64,000 bases of DNA from Candidatus Hydrogenedentota bacterium. Its GTDB lineage: Bacteria > Hydrogenedentota > Hydrogenedentia > Hydrogenedentales > SLHB01. The stretch is taken from NCBI GenBank assembly GCA_020848835.1, contig JADLHJ010000022.1, forward strand, positions 124,001 through 188,000, in the 5' to 3' direction. A program made the position numbers and the translations under genes. Positions 51,592-59,705 of the stretch are shown here, piece by piece (the stretch's first letter is position 1; each line of letters starts with the position of its first letter). Under the pieces are notes generated by a model. That model was not told the DNA's origin. It saw nothing but the letters and a program-made list of their open reading frames with translations, and did not search any database.

Positions 51592-52577
51592 TGAAATTGG
51601 TAGTAGCAGGCATCGATCTGGGCGGTACGAACGTCAAGACCGCAATCGTCGGCCGCAATGGGGCGTTGATCGCCAAGGACTCCCGCCCGACCGAAGCGGA
51701 AGACGGTCTCGAAACCGTACTCGACAACATGTCCGCGAGCCTTGAAGCGGCCATGGAAGAAGCGAAAGCCGACCCAAGCGATCTCGTGGCGATAGGTATT
51801 GGCGCACCGGGTCCGATGAACTGGCGCACAGGCGTGGTATACAGCCCGCCGAACTTACCTGGATGGGACAACGTGCCGCTCGCCGATTTGATGCGCGAGC
51901 GTCACGGCGCGCCAACCTACGTCGATAATGATGCGAACGTCGCGTGCTGGGGAGAGTTCTGGTCAGGTGCGGGGCGCGAAGTGGATTCGATGGTATGCCT
52001 CACACTCGGCACCGGCGTGGGTGGCGGCATCGTCGTACACGGGCGTTTGCTGCGCGGGCCGGACGGTACCGCGGGGGAAATCGGCCATCTATGTGTTGCG
52101 CGCGACGGACGCCAGTGCAACTGCGGATCGAAAGGTTGCCTTGAACAGTATGCATCCGTCACGGGAATGGTGCGGACCGCGCTCGAAGGCATCGAACACG
52201 GCCAGCGCACCATCCTCACCGATATGTGCGGGGGCGATGTAGAACGAATCGACGGAAAAATGATTTCGGACGCGCACGCGCGCGGCGACGAGTTTGCCGG
52301 ATGGGTGATAAAAGAAACGGGAATTTGGCTCGGCACAGCGGTTGGCAGTCTTATCAACCTGCTCAATCCGGAGATGGTCGTTTTTTGCGGCGGGATGATC
52401 GCCGCCGGCGAAACATTGTTTGCCCCAATCCGCGAGACGGCAAAAGTGCAATCGTTTGAGGTGCCGTATAAGCGCACCGTGATCGTACCCGCAGGCCTTG
52501 GCGCGGATTCCGGCGTCATCGGCGCAGCAGGATGCGCATTGCAGCGGTATGAAGAGGAAACCAAGGGACGCGGATAG
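51591..52577 (+). CDS. ROK-family sugar kinase (glucokinase-like)
   Basis: The 328-residue protein has the ATP phosphate loop GIDLGGTNVKTAIVGRNG, catalytic Asp in YVDNDANVACWGE, the GTGVGGGIVV loop and the zinc motif CNCGSKGCLEQYAS. ROK kinases phosphorylate glucose or other hexoses; this layout is closest to glucokinase-type. A repressor helix-turn-helix is absent, so it is an enzyme. It shares one base with gltX and is followed by the repeat-bearing GxxExxY cassette. Confidence 0.92.
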   Translation: MKLVVAGIDLGGTNVKTAIVGRNGALIAKDSRPTEAEDGLETVLDNMSASLEAAMEEAKADPSDLVAIGIGAPGPMNWRTGVVYSPPNLPGWDNVPLADLMRERHGAPTYVDNDANVACWGEFWSGAGREVDSMVCLTLGTGVGGGIVVHGRLLRGPDGTAGEIGHLCVARDGRQCNCGSKGCLEQYASVTGMVRTALEGIEHGQRTILTDMCGGDVERIDGKMISDAHARGDEFAGWVIKETGIWLGTAVGSLINLLNPEMVVFCGGMIAAGETLFAPIRETAKVQSFEVPYKRTVIVPAGLGADSGVIGAAGCALQRYEEETKGRG

Positions 52578-52590
52578 GGAAAGCTTAATA

Positions 52591-52630
52591 GAACGCGGAT
52601 TGCACGGATTTGACGGATGAACACGGATAA
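52591..52630 (-). repeat. Degenerate inverted copy of the cassette repeat
   Basis: This stretch begins GAACGCGGAT and continues CACGGATTTGACGGAT, matching the reverse complement of the repeat at 52754-52791 with gaps. It begins 14 bases after the ROK stop and could pair with copy A to form a large hairpin. Confidence 0.6.
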
Positions 52631-52690
52631 GGCGATCCGCGAAAGCATTGGCGAGTTGGGTATGACCATTCCTTGTTGTGGTGGACATAA

Positions 52691-52759
52691 CGGCTTACAA
52701 AACACAGTCTGGCAACGATTGACGTGCAAACCGCTGCGTTGCAGAAAGGACGAATCCGC
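52691..52759 (+). pseudogene. Decayed C-terminal tail of a second GxxExxY gene
   Basis: In frame, this region reads KHSLATIDVQTAALQKGR, resembling KRNPATTIAQTAAIAERT at the end of the intact GxxExxY gene. Nucleotide similarity is also visible: GGCAAC and CAAACCGC occur at matching places before both repeat copies (52711 and 53188). I infer a remnant of an earlier copy next to repeat A. The similarity is short and the call is tentative. Confidence 0.4.
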
Positions 52760-52791
52760 GCTAATCGGTTAAATCCGTGTTATCCGCGTTC
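52741..52791 (+). repeat. GxxExxY cassette repeat, copy A
   Basis: This 51-base block differs at two positions from copy B at 53219-53269, exactly 478 bases away; the last 38 bases (52754-52791) are identical. It carries ATCCGCG, GTTAAATCCG and ATCCGCGTTC words and ends 13 bases before the GxxExxY ATG. Confidence 0.95.
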
Positions 52792-52804
52792 TAATTCTTC
52801 ACAC

Positions 52805-53242
52805 ATGAGTCTACTGCACGAGAATCTTACCGATTCGATTATTGGTGCGTTCTTCCGTGTATATAACTATCTTGGCTACGGCTTTCTGGAAAAGGTTTAC
52901 GAAAATTCGTTGCGTCTGGAACTTGAAGTGCTGGGGCTCAAGGCCATATGCCAAAAGCCAATAAAAGTTTACTATCGAAATCAGATCGTCGGAGAATACT
53001 TCGCCGACATGGTTGTCGAAGGCAAGGTAATTGTGGAGATAAAGGCCGCAGAGACAATTTCCCAGGCGCATTCGGAACAGCTTATTAACTACTTGAAAGC
53101 AACAGACATCGAAGTGGGCCTTTTACTGAATTTTCGTAAAAAGCCAGAATTCACGCGTCGAATACTTGAGATATCAAAACGTAACCCGGCAACAACAATC
53201 GCCCAAACCGCCGCAATAGCAGAAAGGACCGATCCGCGCTAA
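52805..53242 (+). CDS. GxxExxY protein, PD-(D/E)XK nuclease-like
   Basis: The 145-residue protein carries the defining G-x-x-E-x-x-Y motif in GFLEKVYENSL near residue 33, then a PD-(D/E)XK-like core FADMVVEGKVIVEIKAAE (Asp, then Glu-x-Lys) and LLNFRKKPEF. The fold suggests a nuclease-related activity; no function is established for the family. ATG 52805 begins the conserved sequence. The stop codon is inside repeat copy B, and the last residues (RTDPR) are encoded partly by the repeat. It sits between the ROK gene and hisH, with no link to either pathway. Confidence 0.88.
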   Translation: MSLLHENLTDSIIGAFFRVYNYLGYGFLEKVYENSLRLELEVLGLKAICQKPIKVYYRNQIVGEYFADMVVEGKVIVEIKAAETISQAHSEQLINYLKATDIEVGLLLNFRKKPEFTRRILEISKRNPATTIAQTAAIAERTDPR

Positions 53243-53269
53243 TCGGTTAAATCCGTGTTATCCGCGTTC
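53219..53269 (+). repeat. GxxExxY cassette repeat, copy B
   Basis: The second copy of the 51-base block spans the GxxExxY stop codon (53240-53242) and ends 8 bases before the hisH ATG. The two copies enclose the gene, giving a 478-bp unit. Copy B replaces the normal hisH upstream region, including any ribosome-binding site. Confidence 0.95.
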
Positions 53270-53277
53270 AATTTCTT

Positions 53278-53901
53278 ATGATAGCAATAGTCGATTACAA
53301 AGCAGGCAACCTTACCAGCGTGAAATTGGCGCTGGAGTATCTCGGTGTGGCGTGCGAGATCACGCGCGACCCCGACGTGATTCGCGGCGCGGAACGCGTG
53401 ATCTTTCCCGGCGACGGCGCAGCGGCAGCGGCCATGGAACACCTCAATGAATTGGGGTTACTCGCGCCATTGAAAGACGTAGTCGCGAAGGGCACGCCGA
53501 CACTTGGAATTTGTCTCGGCACGCAAGTCATCTGTGATTGGTCGGATGAAGACGGCGGCGTACCATGCATGGGGCTGCTGCCAGGAAAGGTCAAAAAATT
53601 CATCGCGCCGGACCCACTGTGCAAAATCCCGCAGATGGGCTGGAACACGATGAAATTCGCGCGCAAGCACCCGCTATTCGATGGCATCGAAGACGACAGC
53701 GAATTCTATTTCATTCACAGTTATTACCCCGTTCCGGAATCGCGCGATCTCGTGATGGGTGAAACGCAATACGCGGACGCCACCTTCGCATCGGCTGTGG
53801 GCAAGGGCAATCTCTTCGCAACGCAATTCCACCCCGAACGGTCCGGGCGCGTAGGCGTGCGGCTGGTCGAAAACTTCACGAAGTGGAACGGCCAATGCTA
53901 A
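53278..53901 (+). CDS. hisH: Imidazole glycerol phosphate synthase glutaminase subunit
   Basis: HisH feeds ammonia to HisF in histidine synthesis. The 207-residue class I amidotransferase has VIVDYKAGNL-like start (IVDYKAGNLTSVKLAL), PGDGAAAAAM, the Cys79 elbow GICLGTQVI, and the C-terminal His/Glu in FATQFHPERSG. It overlaps hisF by 7 bases. The ATG lies directly downstream of the cassette repeat and has no good Shine-Dalgarno sequence, which is unusual. Confidence 0.96.
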   Translation: MIAIVDYKAGNLTSVKLALEYLGVACEITRDPDVIRGAERVIFPGDGAAAAAMEHLNELGLLAPLKDVVAKGTPTLGICLGTQVICDWSDEDGGVPCMGLLPGKVKKFIAPDPLCKIPQMGWNTMKFARKHPLFDGIEDDSEFYFIHSYYPVPESRDLVMGETQYADATFASAVGKGNLFATQFHPERSGRVGVRLVENFTKWNGQC

Positions 53902-54674
53902 CAAAACGCATCGTACCCTGCCTCGACGTCCGTAACCGGAAAGTCACGAAGGGCGTCAAGTTTCAGAACAATATCGATCTCGGCGATCCGATCGAAATGG
54001 CCGTGGCGTACAGCGATGGCGGCGCTGACGAATTGGTGTTTTACGACATCACCGCATCCGCGGAACGCCGGCCTATCGACATCGATATGGTGAAAGAAAT
54101 CGGCAAGGTCGTACACATCCCCTTCGCAGTTGGTGGCGGGATCGAGAATCTCGATGACATGTACCGCGTGCTCCTCGCGGGCGCAGAAAAGGTGTCGGTC
54201 AATTCGCTCGCCGTGCGTAATCCAAACGTGATTGCGGAAGGCGCGCGCATTTTCGGCGCGCAGTGCATCGTGCTCGGCATGGACCCCGTGAAGGTCGATG
54301 ACCACACAAAATATCCCAGCGGCTACGAAATCACGACGCGCGGTTTCCGCGAGCGCACCGGCATGGACGCGCTTGAATGGGCCAAGCGCGCGCAAGACCT
54401 CGGCGCCGGCGAGATCGTCGTGAACTCCGTAGACGCAGACGGCACGCGCGCGGGCTTTGAACTCACCTTGACGAAACTGATCTCGACCAGCGTAGGCGTT
54501 CCGGTGGTTGCCTCCGGTGGCGCAGGCACGCCGCAACACTTGATCGATGTGTTCAAACTGGCGCACGCCGACGCGGGAATCGTCGCGAGCATGACGCACA
54601 CGGGCGACTACACAATCGCGGGCATCAAGAAAGAACTCGACGCGGCAGGTGTTCCCGTGCGCAAGAAGTGGTAA
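53895..54674 (+). CDS. hisF: Imidazole glycerol phosphate synthase cyclase subunit
   Basis: HisF closes the imidazole ring to IGP and AICAR. The 259-residue TIM barrel has RIVPCLDVRNRKVTKGVKF with the catalytic Asp, the phosphate loops VGGGIENLDD and VVASGGAGTPQH, and the second catalytic Asp in VNSVDADGTRAGF. ATG 53895 is chosen because MLTKRIVPCLD is the family start. It overlaps hisH by 7 bases, so the two subunits are made in equal amounts. Confidence 0.97.
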   Translation: MLTKRIVPCLDVRNRKVTKGVKFQNNIDLGDPIEMAVAYSDGGADELVFYDITASAERRPIDIDMVKEIGKVVHIPFAVGGGIENLDDMYRVLLAGAEKVSVNSLAVRNPNVIAEGARIFGAQCIVLGMDPVKVDDHTKYPSGYEITTRGFRERTGMDALEWAKRAQDLGAGEIVVNSVDADGTRAGFELTLTKLISTSVGVPVVASGGAGTPQHLIDVFKLAHADAGIVASMTHTGDYTIAGIKKELDAAGVPVRKKW

Positions 54675-54713
54675 TCGCCGCGAAAGAATGCAAAGAGCAC
54701 AAAGGAATTCTTT

Positions 54714-55646
54714 GTGATCCTCACAGTTACGCCAAACCCTTGCGTCGATAAGACGGTCTTTATCGAAGAGTTAAAGCCCGGCACTTTCATGCGTTCGCAA
54801 AAGTGTACCTGCATCCCCGGCGGAAAGGGCACAAACGTTTCCCGCGCGGTAAAGCAGATGGGCTGCGACACGAAAGCGATGGTTGTCGTCGGCGGGCATC
54901 CAGGCCGGCATGTCGTAGAGATGATTCAACAACAGGACGGTATCGCGTGCGTGCCCGCATGGGTGGCGTCCCAGACGCGCACGATTACAACGGTCCTCGA
55001 AGAGCCGATTCACCGGCAGACCGCATTCTTTGAACCTGGCTCGCGCGTGACAGAGGAAGAGGGCCGCGGAATTGTTGAAACGTTCCAGCACGCGGTCAAT
55101 GCCGCGCGGGTTGTTACGTTTAACGGAACGGTATCCGATCAATCCATTTCTTGGCTTTACGGCAAGCTTATTCCAATAGCGAAACAATCAGGCACGATTA
55201 CGATCCTCGATTCACATGGTCCCGAGTTTGCGCGCGGTATTGAATCGAATCCTTACATGGTCAAACCAAACATCGCGGAGCTGCAGGAACTTGTCGGATT
55301 TTCAATCGAAAATGTCGCGGACCAGTTGCGTGCGATAGAAGCCGTGCACGAGCGAGGCATTGCGCTTGTCGTGTTGTCACTCGGAAAAGACGGCGCTATC
55401 GTTTCGCGCGGCGATGAGCGGTTTCATGTTAAGCCGCCTGAAATTCAGGAAGTGAACGCAGTAGGCAGTGGCGATGCACTGGTTGCAGGATTTGCAATTG
55501 GCCTGATGGAAGACCAGCCGCTACAGGAGATCGCGCACACCGCATGCGCGATGGGCACGGCAAATGCCATGTCGTGGGACATCGGCCATTTCACACGCGA
55601 AGAAGTCGAGCAGGTTCGGGAGCAAGTCACCGTCACTCCGCTGTAG
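54714..55646 (+). CDS. PfkB-family hexose kinase (1-phosphofructokinase-like)
   Basis: The 310-residue protein begins at GTG 54714 with AAAGGA 7 bases upstream. It matches the 1-phosphofructokinase/tagatose-6-phosphate kinase branch of the PfkB family: ILTVTPNPCVDKTVFIEEL, IPGGKGTNVSRAVKQMG and the PfkB signature with catalytic Asp in EVNAVGSGDALVAGF. It probably phosphorylates a phosphosugar with ATP. It may share a transcript with hisF, 39 bases upstream, without a pathway link. Confidence 0.9.
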   Translation: MILTVTPNPCVDKTVFIEELKPGTFMRSQKCTCIPGGKGTNVSRAVKQMGCDTKAMVVVGGHPGRHVVEMIQQQDGIACVPAWVASQTRTITTVLEEPIHRQTAFFEPGSRVTEEEGRGIVETFQHAVNAARVVTFNGTVSDQSISWLYGKLIPIAKQSGTITILDSHGPEFARGIESNPYMVKPNIAELQELVGFSIENVADQLRAIEAVHERGIALVVLSLGKDGAIVSRGDERFHVKPPEIQEVNAVGSGDALVAGFAIGLMEDQPLQEIAHTACAMGTANAMSWDIGHFTREEVEQVREQVTVTPL

Positions 55647-55670
55647 CCATCGTGAAGTCGCGCTCACCTA

Positions 55671-56687
55671 TTACGCGATAAACCGGTAGTCGTTTACTTC
55701 GCGATACCCGCGGGGAATCAACCACGCACGGATTTCTTCGCGGGCACCAGGTGCTCCTACAGCGATGAGAATGTAGACATCACCCGGCAGTGGCAACTCA
55801 TCCATCGCAATCACACGATAGCCGTGAATCTTCGTGCCGATTTTCCGCGGGTGGATATCCACGACACCTTCGGGCCGTACACTACCCCATTCCCGCAGCC
55901 ATCGTTTGCCAACCTCCCCGGCACCCCACTGGACAAAGCGCCGATTTCCGATATTTGGCAAAACGTGTTCTTCAATATAGTGTCGCTTAAGTCTGCGAAA
56001 CTGCTCGAGCGAATAGCGCGCATCGGTCATCGATAATCGCGTCGCAGCGTTGCGCCATTGCAGTAACGGCTCGGCCACATTTGCCATTCGCGCGCCTCGC
56101 CCCCACAAGCGCAGCACGAGATCATAATCTTCTGCCCAACCGTGCTCCTGATATCCGCCCGCCGCTTCGAACTCACTACGCCGCATGAGAAACGTGGGAT
56201 GCGCAATCGGGCACTCTACAAACATCTCGCGCTCGATATCCTTTGGGGCCGATAGCGAATTGATCCATTCGTAGTACCGTGCGCCACCTTCTCTGAGTTC
56301 AGCGCCAATACCTTCGACAAGACATCCGCACAGCGCAATCGATTCGTCGCCGCGCAACAGCGCGAGCTGCCGCTCGAAGCGCGCCGGACGCGATACATCG
56401 TCCCCGTCCATCCGCGCAATGAACTCTCCGCGCGCCTCCGAACTTAGCCGTTGCAACGCCGCAACAATCCCTACGCGTTCACGCGCTACGACGCGAATAC
56501 GAGCATCGCGTGCCGCAAAATCCGCAGCAACGGCGTCTGCATCGTCTTCGGATCCATCATCGAATAGCAGGAGTTCCCATTCCGTGCAAGTTTGCGCGCA
56601 GATGGATTCAATTGCGGCCGCCAACGTAGAAGCGCCATTGCGAAATGGCAGGAGAACGCTTATGGTGGGTGGTGCAGCGCCCGACAT
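55671..56687 (-). CDS. Glycosyltransferase family 2 with C-terminal extension
   Basis: The 338-residue protein (start ATG 56687, preferred to TTG 56699) has ISVLLPFRNGASTLAAAIES, LLLFDDGSEDDADA, the DxD in ARMDGDDVSRPAR and GYQEHGWAEDYDLVLRLWG, a standard inverting GT-A. The last 100 residues (from about 240) add a nucleotide-fold-like part with RFVQWGAGEVGKRWLREWG and IHGYRVIAMDELPLPGD. This looks like a Rossmann-type domain of the kind attached to some methyltransferases and sugar enzymes. Function is probably surface polysaccharide synthesis. Confidence 0.87.
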   Translation of the reverse strand: MSGAAPPTISVLLPFRNGASTLAAAIESICAQTCTEWELLLFDDGSEDDADAVAADFAARDARIRVVARERVGIVAALQRLSSEARGEFIARMDGDDVSRPARFERQLALLRGDESIALCGCLVEGIGAELREGGARYYEWINSLSAPKDIEREMFVECPIAHPTFLMRRSEFEAAGGYQEHGWAEDYDLVLRLWGRGARMANVAEPLLQWRNAATRLSMTDARYSLEQFRRLKRHYIEEHVLPNIGNRRFVQWGAGEVGKRWLREWGSVRPEGVVDIHPRKIGTKIHGYRVIAMDELPLPGDVYILIAVGAPGAREEIRAWLIPRGYREVNDYRFIA

Positions 56688-56699
56688 GGCTATGGACAA

Positions 56700-57506
56700 C
56701 TAATGCGCCGTTGCCCAAAACATTTCGTACAACGTCAGCAAAATTTCAATCACGATAAGAATGACGATGTACCATTCTACGCGCAGGTTCCGGCGATGGT
56801 GAAGCAAATCCAATACGGTCTCGACCGTGCGCGACGTGAGTTGCAACTTGCGCTCGATCGCCGCCTGCCGTTCGCGCAGCTCGTATTCGGTGGCGAGACG
56901 CGCGTACAGCGGCTCCAATTCCACGCGCTCCCACAGCACATCGGGTTTCTCGGCCACTTCTATGCGCCCGACCATCTTGTGTTCGATAAGCATTGCTCCG
57001 CCGATATGCGAGAGCAGCTCGCGCGAGCGGCGATACGTCCAATCGCCGCGCTCCAAGGCCACCGCCATAGGCTCCACGCGGTCAAACGTCTTCGCGATGA
57101 TATCTTCATAGCGCTCCAGCGCCACACTCTCCGCTAGCACGTCCGCGACAAGCTGCAATCGCTCGGTCTTCGCGTCGCGCAGGACAATAACGCCTTGCGA
57201 AATGCGCTCGTCTGCATCTGGCTCAATATCAATCTCCGCCTGTTCCTGGTACAGACGTTCGTGGGGATCCTTGATGAGCTTGCGCAGATCAGAGAGAAAA
57301 GCTGCCTCTTCGATCGGCTGCAATCCAAACAACACCACAGCGCCATATCGAAATACAACCGCGCACCCCGACTCCCCCGCCGGAATAGTAAGCGGTGTCG
57401 TAGCGATTCGGATCGTGACATTGAGCAACGATGTGTCGATGCGGTCGGCCACGAGCACCGCGCTTGCGCGGATACGCGACCTACCAGCGAATAAGGGCGT
57501 GTCCAT
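56700..57506 (-). CDS. RMD1/YagE-family (DUF155) protein
   Basis: The 268-residue protein has the DUF155 layout: an N-terminal beta-rich part (VVFRYGAVVLFGL), a long helical middle (LQLVADVLAESVALERYEDIIAKTFDRVEPMAVALE) with LLSHIGGAMLIEHKMVG, and one C-terminal membrane helix (WYIVILIVIEILLTLYEMF). Yeast homologues sit in mitochondrial or endosomal membranes; the bacterial role is unknown. AAGGA lies 7 bases from the ATG. It ends next to the glycosyltransferase start, so both are likely one operon. Confidence 0.8.
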   Translation of the reverse strand: MDTPLFAGRSRIRASAVLVADRIDTSLLNVTIRIATTPLTIPAGESGCAVVFRYGAVVLFGLQPIEEAAFLSDLRKLIKDPHERLYQEQAEIDIEPDADERISQGVIVLRDAKTERLQLVADVLAESVALERYEDIIAKTFDRVEPMAVALERGDWTYRRSRELLSHIGGAMLIEHKMVGRIEVAEKPDVLWERVELEPLYARLATEYELRERQAAIERKLQLTSRTVETVLDLLHHRRNLRVEWYIVILIVIEILLTLYEMFWATAH

Positions 57507-57533
57507 GAGGTATTCCTTGTTTACACAAGTAGT

Positions 57534-59627
57534 TTACCCCATGGTGAAGGTCTTGCCCTCTTTCGCCATGCGTTCGAGCAATGGCGCGGGTTCCCACAGC
57601 TTTCCGTGTTCTTTGTGGAACGCGCAGATGTCGTTGTAAACACTCTCGACGCCCACGCTGTCCGCGTAGAACATCGGGCCGCCGCGAAACACCGGGAAGC
57701 CGTATCCATAAATGTAGATTATGTCGATGTCGCTCGCGCGCAGAGCGATACCTTCCTCAAGGATACGCGCGCCTTCGTTGATCAACGGATACACGCATCG
57801 CTTCACAATTTCCTCGTCGCTGATCGCGCGCCGCGTGATGCCTTTACGCGCAGACTCTGCAATGCACATCGCTTCCACTTCGGGATCGGGAATTGGGTTG
57901 CGGTTGCCGGGCTCGTACTTATAGAACCCTGAGAGCGTTTTCTGGCCATAGCGTCCCTGTTCGCAAAGCAAGTCACCAATCTCAGCGTAGCGCTCGTCTT
58001 TCGGACGCGTGGCGGCCTGGCGTTTACGAATGCGCCAACCCACATCGAGCCCCGCAAGATCGCTCATTTGCAAGGGGCCCATTGGGAAACCAAAATCGTA
58101 GAGCGCCTTGTCCACTAGCTGCGGCAACGCGCCTTCTTCAAGCAGGAACATCGCCTCGCGCACATAACCATGCACCATGCGGTTGCCCACAAAGCCGTCG
58201 CACACGCCGACGACCACGCCGACTTTCTTGATCGTTTTCGCCAACGCGAGCGCAGTCGCCAATGTTTCTTTCGACGTCTTCTCCGCGCGCACGATTTCGA
58301 GCAACTTCATCACATTTGCGGGACTGAAAAAATGCAGGCCGATCACTTTCTCTGGACGCTTCGTGACCGCCGCGATTTCATTCACATCGAGCGTCGATGT
58401 GTTCGTGGCTAGAATCGCCTCCGGCTTGCAGATGGCGTCGAGTTTCTTGAAGACCTCTCGCTTGATGTCCATCTCTTCAAAAACGGCTTCAACCACGATG
58501 TCCACGTCTTTGATTGCGTCAAAGCTCAGCGCGGGCGCGATCAATCCCATCCGATGATCCATCTTTTCTTGCGTAAGTTTCCCTTTCGCCACCGTGCCCG
58601 CGTAATTCTTTTTGATCACACCGAGACCTTTATTGACCAGTTCCTGCGTGCTATCGATCAGAATTACGGGGATGCCCGCATTCGCGAAATTCATTGCGAT
58701 ACCGCCGCCCATGGTGCCCGCGCCAATGACCGCCGCACTGCGAATCGGCAGCGTGCTTTGATCTTTTGGGATGTCCGGAATTTTCGAGACCTGGCGTTCC
58801 GCAAAGAAAATATGGCGCTGCGCGAACGACTGTGTCGAGAACAATGCCTCTCCAAATATCTCGCGCTCCCGTTCCAAGCCAAGATCGAAGGGCAAATTCA
58901 CCGCCGCTTCAATCGCGTTGATGCCATGCTGCGGCGCCTCAAACCCGCGCTTGCTCTTTGCAACCGCCTTGCGTGCTTCGTCAAAGATAGCGGCGTTGTC
59001 TCGCGCTTCGGCGACCTTGTCATCAAGATCGCGAATGCGCCGCAAAGGCCTCCCTTCAGCAACCACTTTTTCGGCAAACGCCTGCGCGCCTTCCAGTTTT
59101 TCATCGATGATTTCATCGACAATACCGAGTGCGTGCGCTTTTGCAGCGGGAATCGGATCGCCGCTGGTGATGATCTCGAGCGCCGCCTGCACGCCAGCAA
59201 TACGCGGCAGACGTTGCGTGCCGCCCGCGCCGGGAATGATGCCGAGTTTCACCTCCGGCAATCCCACTTGGGCGGAAGGAGCGGCACAGCGATAGTGACA
59301 ACCGAGTGCAGTTTCCAACCCGCCACCCAGCGCGGTGCCATGAATCGCTGCGATAACCGGCTTCGGGCAATCTTCCAGCGCAGCGATAACCGCGTTGAGA
59401 TCGGGGTCTTCGAGTGGCTTGTTGAATTCGGTGATGTCCGCGCCGGCAATGAAAGTGCGGCCCGCACAAATCAGCACCAGCGCCTTCGCCTCTGTGTCCG
59501 CCGCACCTTCAGCAAGACAATCGACGATCCCCTTGCGCACGCCAATGCTCAATGCGTTCACCGGTGGATTATCGACTGTAATAAAACCAATCGCGCCCTT
59601 GCGCGCATACGACACAATCTGCCCCAT
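57534..59627 (-). CDS. FadB-like enoyl-CoA hydratase/3-hydroxyacyl-CoA dehydrogenase
   Basis: The 697-residue protein begins at ATG 59627 (MGQIVSYARKG). The N-terminal crotonase domain has both catalytic glutamates (LGGGLETALG and GLPEVKLGIIPGAGG). The 3-hydroxyacyl-CoA dehydrogenase part starts near residue 295 with VIGAGTMGGGIAMNFANAG (NAD) and has GLHFFSPANVMKLLEIV and a duplicated C-terminal domain (FPMGPLQMSDLAGLDVGWRIRK). It would perform two beta-oxidation steps. A thiolase partner (FadA) is not adjacent, unlike the usual fadBA operon. Confidence 0.93.
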   Translation of the reverse strand: MGQIVSYARKGAIGFITVDNPPVNALSIGVRKGIVDCLAEGAADTEAKALVLICAGRTFIAGADITEFNKPLEDPDLNAVIAALEDCPKPVIAAIHGTALGGGLETALGCHYRCAAPSAQVGLPEVKLGIIPGAGGTQRLPRIAGVQAALEIITSGDPIPAAKAHALGIVDEIIDEKLEGAQAFAEKVVAEGRPLRRIRDLDDKVAEARDNAAIFDEARKAVAKSKRGFEAPQHGINAIEAAVNLPFDLGLEREREIFGEALFSTQSFAQRHIFFAERQVSKIPDIPKDQSTLPIRSAAVIGAGTMGGGIAMNFANAGIPVILIDSTQELVNKGLGVIKKNYAGTVAKGKLTQEKMDHRMGLIAPALSFDAIKDVDIVVEAVFEEMDIKREVFKKLDAICKPEAILATNTSTLDVNEIAAVTKRPEKVIGLHFFSPANVMKLLEIVRAEKTSKETLATALALAKTIKKVGVVVGVCDGFVGNRMVHGYVREAMFLLEEGALPQLVDKALYDFGFPMGPLQMSDLAGLDVGWRIRKRQAATRPKDERYAEIGDLLCEQGRYGQKTLSGFYKYEPGNRNPIPDPEVEAMCIAESARKGITRRAISDEEIVKRCVYPLINEGARILEEGIALRASDIDIIYIYGYGFPVFRGGPMFYADSVGVESVYNDICAFHKEHGKLWEPAPLLERMAKEGKTFTMG

Positions 59628-59705
59628 GACTCCGGTACTCCTTCCTGAAAACTCGCAACACCCCTCGAAACGAATATCGTACACCGCGATGGAACGGGAA
59701 GGAAA

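Noticed and set aside
58554..59648. Plus-strand 364-residue ORF opposite the fadB-like gene
   Set aside because: Antisense shadow of a clear FadB-like protein with no family motifs of its own.
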